Positions 1 through 4,845 of a stretch of DNA of 5,419 bases are shown here, piece after piece. The position numbers and the translations under genes were made by a program. The DNA comes from Reyranella sp. (GTDB lineage: Bacteria > Pseudomonadota > Alphaproteobacteria > Reyranellales > Reyranellaceae), in the NCBI GenBank assembly GCA_004296815.1, contig SCVT01000262.1, positions 1 to 5,419 of the forward strand. The letters run 5' to 3'. Position 1 is the first letter of the stretch. The number at the start of each line of letters is the position of its first letter. A model generated the notes under the pieces. That model saw only the letters and a list, made by a program, of their open reading frames with translations. It did no database searches and was not told the DNA's origin.

Positions 1-427
1 GCAGGCTCGCGAGGTCGGAGCCCGAGCCCGGCTCGGAATAGCCCTGGCACCACAGCTCCTCGGCCGCCGCGATCTTCGGGAGGAAGCGCTTCTTCTGCGC
101 GTCGCTGCCGAACTTCATCAGGACCGGAGCCACCATCTTGATGCTGAACGATGAGAGATACGGCGAGTCGGCCCGCGCCATCTCAAGTTCGAAGATGAAC
201 TTCTGCGTCGAGTTCCAGCCCGGCCCGCCGTATTCCTTGGGCCAGTTGGGGCAGAGCCAGCCCTTGCTTGCGAGCTTCTTCTGCCACTGGACCAGCCGCT
301 CCTTGGAGACGTGGCTGGTGCGGCTGCGGCGGCTCTCCTCCGCGACCTCGGGAGGCATGTTGGCCGTGATCCAGTCGTGGACCTCCTTCTGGAAGGCCAG
401 TTCCTGTTCGCTGAATGCCAGACGCAT
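1..427 (-). CDS. Acyl-CoA dehydrogenase, N-terminal part (runs off left edge)
   Basis: A FAD-dependent dehydrogenase that would introduce a 2,3-double bond into an acyl-CoA in the cytoplasm, passing electrons to ETF. Only residues 1-142 of an expected 380-410 are visible. They start MRLAFSEQELAFQKEV and cover the N-terminal helical domain and the start of the beta domain. The motif WCQGYSEPGSGSDLASL (residues 126-142) is the family's FAD/substrate-binding signature. By hand alignment 85 of 142 residues (about 60%) match the next gene upstream with no gap, so the two are paralogues. The ATG at 425-427 lies 4 nt after the TAG of that gene (TAG-TCAC-ATG). No good Shine-Dalgarno is visible, only a weak GGGGC, so translation is probably coupled and the pair forms one operon. 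The catalytic residue lies outside the window, so it cannot be said whether this copy is active or a non-catalytic partner. Family assignment is secure; substrate unknown. Confidence 0.93.
   Translation of the reverse strand, partial: MRLAFSEQELAFQKEVHDWITANMPPEVAEESRRSRTSHVSKERLVQWQKKLASKGWLCPNWPKEYGGPGWNSTQKFIFELEMARADSPYLSSFSIKMVAPVLMKFGSDAQKKRFLPKIAAAEELWCQGYSEPGSGSDLASL
15..52. repeat. 38-nt exact direct repeat, copy 1
   Basis: Identical over 38 nt to 1231-1268, extending to 44 of 45 nt if 8-52 is compared with 1224-1268. It encodes the WCQGYSEPGSGSD flavin-binding motif of the truncated dehydrogenase. It is part of the coding paralogy, not a mobile repeat. Confidence 0.9.
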
Positions 428-431
428 GTGA

Positions 432-1643
432 CTAGAGCCCCAACATCACCTTGGACATGATCCCGCGCTGCACTTCCGACGAGCCGCCGTAGATCGTCAT
501 CTTGCGGCCGTTGAAGTAGCGCGGCGCCAGCGTGTCGACGCCCTCGGGCCCGATCGGCTCGACGTTGGCGTTCCAGGCGCGCTGCTCGGGGAACGGCTGG
601 CTGTAGTAGCCCGCGGCCTCGACCGCGAACTCCTGCACCTGCTGCATCACCTCGGTGCCGCGCAGCTTGATCATCGAGGAGAGCGGGCCCGGGTTCTGGC
701 CCGAGGCGAGCTTTGAATAGAACTCTTGCTCGAACATCTCGAGGCCCGAGATCTCGATGTCCATGCGCGCGAGCTTCTCGCGCCAGGCCGTGTCGGCCAT
801 GATCGAGTCCTCGCCTTCCGGCATCGATTGCGCGAGCCGCTTCAGCTTCTCGAAGCCCGACCGCAGGCGCGGGCTGTAGGGATTGCCGCCGCGCTCGAAC
901 TCGAGCAGGTACTTGGCATAGGTCCAGCCCTTGTTTTCTTCGCCGACCCGATTCTCGACCGGCACCTTCACATCGGTGAGGAACACCGAGTTCACTTCCT
1001 GCGTGCCGGCGCGGTTGCCGTCGGCGGTGATGATCGGCTCGACCGAGATGCCCGGCGTCTTCATGTCGATCAGCAGGAAGGAGATGCCCTCCTGCGGCTT
1101 GCCCTCGTTCGAGGTGCGCACCAGGCAAAAGATCCAGTCCGCGGTCTGCGCAAGCGTCGTCCAGGTCTTCTGACCGTTCACGATGTAGTGGTCGCCCTCA
1201 CGCACCGCCTTGGTGCGCAGCGACGCGAGATCGGAGCCCGAGCCCGGCTCGGAATAGCCCTGGCACCAGATCAGGTCGGAGTTCAGCATCGGCGGCAGGT
1301 GGCGCTTCTTCTGCTCGTCCGAGCCGTACTTCATGATCACCGGCGCGCACATCTTGGGGCCGAACGGCGAGGTGCCGGGCGCGCCCGCCTTGGCGAGCTC
1401 CATCTCGAAAATGTACTTCTGCGTCGTGGTGAAGCCAGGCCCGCCGAATTCCTTGGGCCAGCCGGTGCAGAGCCAGCCCTTCTTGGCCAGGCGCTTCTGC
1501 CAGTCGATCAGACGCTCCTTCGGCATGTAGGCGTTCCGGCCGACCTTGATCTCGCCCACGATCTCGGGCGTCAGGTTCTCCTTCAGCCAGTCGCGCACTT
1601 CCTTCTGGAAGGCCAACTCTTCCTTGCCGAATGTCAGGTCCAT
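432..1643 (-). CDS. Acyl-CoA dehydrogenase, complete (403 aa)
   Basis: Complete acyl-CoA dehydrogenase of usual family length. Residues 1-120 form the N-terminal helical domain. WCQGYSEPGSGSDLAS (126-141) is the FAD/substrate signature, GQKTWTT (157-163) is a flavin-contacting stretch of the beta domain, and residues 240-403 are the C-terminal helical domain, including a RGTEVMQQ flavin-dimer helix near 328. At the medium-chain enzyme's catalytic Glu position (Y-E-G) this protein has Y385-G386-G387. A Glu instead appears at E250 in LEFER, the place used by isovaleryl-CoA and long-chain dehydrogenases, so E250 is the likely base. I chose the ATG at 1641-1643 because a strong AAGGGAG sits 7 nt upstream and the paralogue begins at the same residue. 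The frame stays open to 2198, but that extension lies antisense to the FAD oxidoreductase and has no family similarity. It is first in a two-gene operon and divergent from the oxidoreductase. Substrate unknown; relatives act on branched, dicarboxylic or steroid-side-chain CoA esters. Confidence 0.95.
   Translation of the reverse strand: MDLTFGKEELAFQKEVRDWLKENLTPEIVGEIKVGRNAYMPKERLIDWQKRLAKKGWLCTGWPKEFGGPGFTTTQKYIFEMELAKAGAPGTSPFGPKMCAPVIMKYGSDEQKKRHLPPMLNSDLIWCQGYSEPGSGSDLASLRTKAVREGDHYIVNGQKTWTTLAQTADWIFCLVRTSNEGKPQEGISFLLIDMKTPGISVEPIITADGNRAGTQEVNSVFLTDVKVPVENRVGEENKGWTYAKYLLEFERGGNPYSPRLRSGFEKLKRLAQSMPEGEDSIMADTAWREKLARMDIEISGLEMFEQEFYSKLASGQNPGPLSSMIKLRGTEVMQQVQEFAVEAAGYYSQPFPEQRAWNANVEPIGPEGVDTLAPRYFNGRKMTIYGGSSEVQRGIMSKVMLGL
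1231..1268. repeat. 38-nt exact direct repeat, copy 2
   Basis: Second copy, in the complete dehydrogenase, 1216 bp from the first. Identity at silent positions is higher here than elsewhere in the pair, which suggests recent sequence homogenisation or strong constraint. Confidence 0.9.
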
Positions 1644-1650
1644 TTCGGAA

Positions 1651-1657
1651 CTCCCTT
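1651..1657 (-). promoter_or_regulatory. Ribosome binding site fixing the acyl-CoA dehydrogenase start
   Basis: On the minus strand AAGGGAG lies 7 nt upstream of the ATG at 1641-1643. It decides the start: the frame is open for 185 further codons upstream, but those lie antisense to the next gene and would bypass this site. Confidence 0.75.
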
Positions 1658-1665
1658 TCGCGATG

Positions 1666-1695
1666 AAATTACCGCGCCGGCTTCCATGACGTAAA
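1666..1695 (-). promoter_or_regulatory. Candidate promoter for the acyl-CoA dehydrogenase operon
   Basis: Minus-strand TTTACG (1690-1695), an 18-nt spacer, then TAATTT (1666-1671). The -35 box matches TTGACA at 4 of 6 positions and the -10 box matches TATAAT at 3 of 6. Transcription would begin near 1659, leaving a leader of only about 16 nt that still contains the ribosome binding site. Found by eye in a 99-bp divergent gap where a promoter must exist, but the match is modest. Confidence 0.3.
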
Positions 1696-1742
1696 GCGTG
1701 GGCTAGAGTGCGAACAGGCCCCGCGTTCGTCAGGAAAAACCG

Positions 1743-3071
1743 ATGTCCCCGCCCGTCCAGCCCGTGATCAGCGACACCAAGCTGCCTGAAGCCGCCGATG
1801 TCGTGGTGATCGGCGCCGGCATCGCCGGCACGTCGGCAGCCTATGCGCTGGCCAGGAAGGGTCACAAGGTCGCGCTGCTCGACAAGGGCGTGGTCGGCGG
1901 CGAGCAGAGCAGCCGGAACTGGGGCTGGTGTCGCCAGCAGCATCGTGACCTGCGCGAACTGCCGCTCGCCATGAAGAGCCTCGAGATCTGGAAGGGCCTC
2001 AACGCCGAGCTGGGGACGGAAACCGGCTTCCGGCACACCGGCCTCCTCTATGTCACGACGCGCCGCGAGGACTTCGCGCAGTGGGAGGAATGGACGCTGC
2101 GCGCCCGCGAGTACCAGATGCACAGCCGCATCCTGTCGCCCGGCGAGGCCAAGGCGATGACGCCGGGCAGCGTGCCGGACTGGATCGGCGGCGTGCATAG
2201 CCCAAGCGACGGCCGCGGCGAGCCCTCTCTCGCCTCCTCAGCGATCGCCGAGGCTGCACGCAAGCTCGGCGCGACCATTCACCAGAACTGTGCGGCACGC
2301 GGCCTCGACATCGCCGGTGGCAAGGTGGCGGGCGTCATCACCGAACAGGGACGCATCCGCACCCAGGCCGTGCTCTGCGCCGGCGGTGCCTGGAGCTCGC
2401 TGTTCTGTCGCCGCCATGGGCTGCGCCTGCCGCAGGCCGGCGTGCGTTCGACCTCGTTCGCGACGGTGCAGGCGCCCCAGGTGACGGAAGGCGGCCTGTC
2501 GCTGCCCGACGTCACGATCCGGCGGCGCCTCGACGGCGGCTACACGGTGGGCCTCGGTGGACGCGGCACCGTCGACCTGTCGTTTCAGGGCATGCTCTAT
2601 GCGCGCCAGTTCCTGCCGACAGCGAAGAAGCGGCGCAAGGGACTGACCTTCGCGCTGAAGCCGTCGTTCTTCAGCGGTGCCGAAGGTCTCGCCAACTGGT
2701 CGTTCGACCGCGTCTCGCCGTTCGAACGCCAGCGCACCTTCGATCCCCCCGCCGATCCGCGCCTCGTGCAGGAAGGCCTCACGACGCTCGGCCAGCACTA
2801 TCCCGAACTGAAGGGCCTGAAGGTCGCCAACGCCTGGGGTGGCCTGATCGACTCGACACCCGACGGCATCCCGGTGATCTCGGCCGTCGATCCGGTACCC
2901 GGCCTCTATCTCTCGACCGGCTACACAGGCCACGGCTTCGGCATCGGCCCCGGCGCGGGACGGCTGGCCGCCGACATCGTGGCCGGCGATCCGCCGATCG
3001 TCGACCCTCACCCGTTCCGTTACAGCCGCATGATCGACGGTAGCGACCTCGGCGAGCCGGGGATGATGTAG
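1743..3071 (+). CDS. DAO-family FAD-dependent oxidoreductase (442 aa)
   Basis: Flavoprotein of the D-amino-acid oxidase/sarcosine oxidase (DAO) superfamily, expected to oxidise an amine or amino acid. VVIGAGIAG at residues 21-29 is the Rossmann dinucleotide motif, with D47 ending the second strand where the FAD ribose binds. SSRNWGWCRQQ (56-66) is a conserved block of this subgroup. The C-terminal block DSTPDGIPVIS (370-380) followed by STGYTGHGFGIGPGAG (391-406) closes the flavin site. Where monomeric sarcosine oxidase has the Cys that covalently holds FAD, this protein appears to have G367, so FAD is probably non-covalent. No signal peptide or membrane segment is seen, so it is cytoplasmic. 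The ATG at 1743 has AGGA 7 nt upstream. It is divergent from the acyl-CoA dehydrogenase operon and convergent with the GST gene. Substrate (D-amino acid, N-methyl amino acid, glycine-like amine or opine) cannot be told; superfamily is secure. Confidence 0.93.
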   Translation: MSPPVQPVISDTKLPEAADVVVIGAGIAGTSAAYALARKGHKVALLDKGVVGGEQSSRNWGWCRQQHRDLRELPLAMKSLEIWKGLNAELGTETGFRHTGLLYVTTRREDFAQWEEWTLRAREYQMHSRILSPGEAKAMTPGSVPDWIGGVHSPSDGRGEPSLASSAIAEAARKLGATIHQNCAARGLDIAGGKVAGVITEQGRIRTQAVLCAGGAWSSLFCRRHGLRLPQAGVRSTSFATVQAPQVTEGGLSLPDVTIRRRLDGGYTVGLGGRGTVDLSFQGMLYARQFLPTAKKRRKGLTFALKPSFFSGAEGLANWSFDRVSPFERQRTFDPPADPRLVQEGLTTLGQHYPELKGLKVANAWGGLIDSTPDGIPVISAVDPVPGLYLSTGYTGHGFGIGPGAGRLAADIVAGDPPIVDPHPFRYSRMIDGSDLGEPGMM

Positions 3072-3084
3072 CTCCCGCGCGAGC

Positions 3085-3104
3085 AGGTCGCTCCTAGGCG
3101 ACCT
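3085..3104. terminator. Hairpin at convergent gene ends, possible bidirectional terminator
   Basis: AGGTCGC (3085-3091) and GCGACCT (3098-3104) form a perfect 7-bp GC-rich stem with a 6-nt loop. It lies 13 nt after the stop of the FAD oxidoreductase and covers the stop codon and last codons of the opposite-strand GST gene. Only a weak T-rich stretch (TTCTT) follows on the plus strand and none on the minus strand. A role in stopping transcription or stabilising the 3' end is plausible from position, but it is not a textbook intrinsic terminator. Confidence 0.4.
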
Positions 3105-3768
3105 TCTTGCCGAGATGCGGGAACATCGCGAGACGCGCCGCGTCATCCATCTCGCTCTTGAAGGTGTGCTTGTCCTTCAGGGCGAGCGTACGCACCGCCG
3201 CCGGCCGCGCGCTGATCTCGGCGAGGTGGCGTTGCAGGTTCGGGAACTGCTTCGGCGCTTCGGGCCCCAGCACGACCGGCAGCAGCCGCGACCAGCCCCA
3301 CACCGCCATGTCGACGATGCTGTAGGCATCGCCGCACATGAATTTGTGCTTGCCGAGGCGCGCATCGAGGATCCCCCAGTGGCGCTGCGCCTCGAAGGTG
3401 TAGCGGTTGACTGCATATTCCTTGGGTTCGGGCGCGAAGTTCCTGAAGTGAACCGACTGCCCCGAGTAAGGTCCGATGCCCGAGGCCACGAACATCAGCC
3501 AGGACAGCATCTCGCCGCGCTTCGCGGGCAGGAACTTGCCGGTCTTCTCCGCGAGGTAGAGCAGGATCGCATTGCTGTCGAACACCGTCTCGCCGTCGTC
3601 GACGATGGCCGGCACCTTGGCGTTGGGATTGATCGCCAGGAATGACGGTGCGTGCTGTTCGCCTTTGCGGGAGTCGATCGGCACGAGCTCGTAGGGCAAA
3701 CCCATCTCTTCGAGGCAGAGCGCCACCTTCATCGGGTTCGGCGCCAGGTTGTAATAGAACTTGATCAT
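3094..3768 (-). CDS. Glutathione S-transferase, YfcG/Nu-class-like (224 aa)
   Basis: Cytosolic GST-fold protein. Residues 1-80 form the thioredoxin-like domain and about 85-210 the helical domain. INPNAKVPAIVDD (46-58) carries the cis-proline P53, D64-S65 in VFDSNAILLYLAEK is the glutathione gamma-glutamyl contact, and D153 in YSIVDMAVW is the conserved folding residue of the helical domain. Residues 36-80 resemble E. coli YfcG strongly (GEQ.. motif, AILLYLAEKTG), and QSVHF echoes YfcG's GQNHHF. YfcG-type GSTs use glutathione disulfide and act as disulfide-bond reductases more than classic transferases. In YfcG the N-terminal T9-P-N11 motif lines the thiol site; here it reads A9-P-N11, so Thr9 is lost. 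The ATG at 3766-3768 has a GGAGAG ribosome binding site 4 nt upstream. It sits 29 nt downstream of the solute-binding-protein gene and is probably cotranscribed. Physiological substrate unknown. Confidence 0.92.
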   Translation of the reverse strand: MIKFYYNLAPNPMKVALCLEEMGLPYELVPIDSRKGEQHAPSFLAINPNAKVPAIVDDGETVFDSNAILLYLAEKTGKFLPAKRGEMLSWLMFVASGIGPYSGQSVHFRNFAPEPKEYAVNRYTFEAQRHWGILDARLGKHKFMCGDAYSIVDMAVWGWSRLLPVVLGPEAPKQFPNLQRHLAEISARPAAVRTLALKDKHTFKSEMDDAARLAMFPHLGKKVA

Positions 3769-3797
3769 AATTCTCTCCGCAGCTTGCTGTTCTGGCG

Positions 3798-4781
3798 CTA
3801 CTCCGGCTTGGCGCCGGACTTCTTGATGATCGGATCCCAGAAGGCCATCTGGTCGTCGTAGAACTTCTTGGCCTGCTCGGGTGTCGACTCGATCAGCTCG
3901 ATGGCGAGCTCGTCGGCCTTCTTCACCATGTCGGGGTGCTTCAGCGCCGTGTTGAAGGCGGCGTTCAGCTTGTCGACGATCGCTCGCGGTGTCTTGGCGG
4001 GCGCATAGGCCGCGTACCAGGTGTTGATCGAGTAGTCGAAACCCGTGACCTCCTTGACGGTCGGGACGTCGGGGAGCTGTTTCAGCCGCTTGTCCGCGGC
4101 CACGCCGATCACGCGCACCTTGTTGCCGTCGATGAATCCCTTGCTCGACTGCAGCGTGTCGATCTGGAAGCCGTGGCGGCCCGCGATCATGTCGACCATG
4201 CCCGGCGCCGAGCCACGATAAGGCACGTGCAGCGCGTCGCCGCCGGCTCGGACGGCGAACAGGTAACTCGCGAGATGGATCATGCCGCCGTTGCCGGACG
4301 AGGCGTAGGAGTACTTGCCCGGGTCCTTGCGCAGCATGGAGACGAGCTCCTGCGTGCTCTTGGCGCCGTCCATGGGCGTCAGCAGGATCAGCGGCACGCT
4401 GGCGACATAGGCGATGGCCTGCAGGCCGTTCACCGGATCGTAGCCGAGCTTGTCGCCATAGAGCGCCGGCGCCATCGCCATGGTCGAGGCGCTGAACAGG
4501 ATCGTGTAGCCGTCCGGCGAGGCCGCTGCGACCATCGCCGTGCCGATATTGCCCGTGGCGCCCGGCTTGTTTTCGACGATCACCTGCTGGCCCAGGATCT
4601 CGGAGAGCCGCGGCGCCAACAGGCGGCCGACCACGTCGGTGGGACCGCCGGCCGCGAAGGCGATGACCATCCGGATCGGCTTGTCGGGGTAGTTGGCTTG
4701 CGCCTGCGCGGCCGCCGAGCCGAGCAAGGTCGCGGCGACCAGGAGCGCAAGGCGCCGTCCGATGCCTGTCAGGCCTGTCAT
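3798..4781 (-). CDS. TctC/Bug-family periplasmic solute-binding protein (327 aa)
   Basis: Extracytoplasmic binding protein of the tripartite tricarboxylate transporter (TctC/Bug) family, which captures organic acids, amino acids or amides. The N terminus is a Sec signal peptide: GRR (8-10), a hydrophobic core LALLVAATLLG (11-21), then AQAQA with likely cleavage after A29. The mature protein begins NYPDKPIRMVIAFAAGG, the family's opening block with the first ligand-binding loop. VENKPGATGNIGT (69-81) and SPDGYTIL (88-95) follow, and HVPYRGSAPGMVDMIAG (185-201) and DVPTVKEV (238-245) are hallmark later motifs. Length is typical. The chosen ATG at 4779-4781 has GGGAGGA 5 nt upstream and starts a proper signal peptide; an ATG at 4871 would add 30 polar residues and overlap the divergent gene. 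No TctA/TctB membrane genes are in view, so it is an orphan here, as most Bug proteins are. It precedes the GST gene in a probable operon. Ligand cannot be assigned. Confidence 0.95.
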   Translation of the reverse strand: MTGLTGIGRRLALLVAATLLGSAAAQAQANYPDKPIRMVIAFAAGGPTDVVGRLLAPRLSEILGQQVIVENKPGATGNIGTAMVAAASPDGYTILFSASTMAMAPALYGDKLGYDPVNGLQAIAYVASVPLILLTPMDGAKSTQELVSMLRKDPGKYSYASSGNGGMIHLASYLFAVRAGGDALHVPYRGSAPGMVDMIAGRHGFQIDTLQSSKGFIDGNKVRVIGVAADKRLKQLPDVPTVKEVTGFDYSINTWYAAYAPAKTPRAIVDKLNAAFNTALKHPDMVKKADELAIELIESTPEQAKKFYDDQMAFWDPIIKKSGAKPE

Positions 4782-4786
4782 GCTTG

Positions 4787-4793
4787 TCCTCCC
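4787..4793 (-). promoter_or_regulatory. Ribosome binding site fixing the TctC-family start
   Basis: On the minus strand GGGAGGA lies 5 nt upstream of the ATG at 4779-4781. It places the start directly before the signal peptide and argues against the longer open frame beginning at 4871. Confidence 0.8.
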
Positions 4794-4803
4794 TTTTGGC
4801 GCC

Positions 4804-4831
4804 ATCCTAGGGCTATGCTCGGAGCGGGCAA
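4804..4831 (-). promoter_or_regulatory. Candidate promoter for the TctC-GST operon
   Basis: Minus-strand TTGCCC (4826-4831), a 16-nt spacer, then TAGGAT (4804-4809). Each hexamer matches its sigma-70 consensus at 4 of 6 positions. Transcription would begin near 4797, just upstream of the ribosome binding site. Read by eye; low certainty. Confidence 0.3.
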
Positions 4832-4845
4832 TCGGAGGGAACCGC

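Larger units (their letters stand above)
1644..1742. promoter_or_regulatory. Divergent intergenic region, acyl-CoA dehydrogenase operon / FAD oxidoreductase
   Basis: This 99-bp gap separates two divergently transcribed units and must hold the 5' signals of both. On the plus strand, AGGA at 1732-1735 is the ribosome binding site for the FAD oxidoreductase, 7 nt before its ATG. A possible -10 box TAGAGT lies at 1704-1709, but the hexamer 17 nt upstream (CTTCCA) is a poor -35. I found no convincing long palindrome that would mark an operator, and no regulator gene adjoins. Confidence 0.5.
4782..4845. promoter_or_regulatory. Compact divergent region, TctC operon / HpcH-family gene
   Basis: These 64 bp hold both translation starts' ribosome binding sites (minus GGGAGGA at 4787-4793; plus GGAGGG at 4834-4839, 6 nt before the ATG). 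A plus-strand -10-like TATGCT lies at 4814-4819 with no good -35 at proper spacing. The two promoters must overlap or lie back to back, so a shared regulator is likely. CCTAGG at 4806-4811 is palindromic, but its flanks are not symmetric, so it is not a credible operator by itself. Confidence 0.5.

Noticed and set aside
118..1128. Minus-strand open frame of 336 residues spanning both dehydrogenases
   Set aside because: It crosses the boundary of two well-supported genes in another frame, and its composition is shadow-like.
726..1694. Plus-strand open frame of 322 residues
   Set aside because: It mirrors the acyl-CoA dehydrogenase on the opposite strand, with Arg/Leu/His-rich shadow composition and no motif.
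1644..2198. N-terminal extension of the acyl-CoA dehydrogenase frame to 588 residues
   Set aside because: The added residues lie antisense to the FAD oxidoreductase and have low-complexity, Arg/Ala/His-rich composition. A strong ribosome binding site marks the internal ATG at 1643, where the paralogue also starts.
2238..3146. Minus-strand open frame of 302 residues
   Set aside because: It lies antisense to the FAD oxidoreductase, whose motifs and ribosome binding site are clear.
3115..3645. Plus-strand open frame of 176 residues
   Set aside because: It lies antisense to the GST gene and shows no domain or translation signal.
3769..3797. Possible terminator or promoter between the TctC-family and GST genes
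   Set aside because: The 29-nt gap shows no stem or promoter-like hexamers beyond the GST ribosome binding site, so cotranscription is the simpler reading.
4806..4811. CCTAGG palindrome as an operator
   Set aside because: Only six bases are symmetric and the flanks do not extend the symmetry; such hexamers occur by chance.
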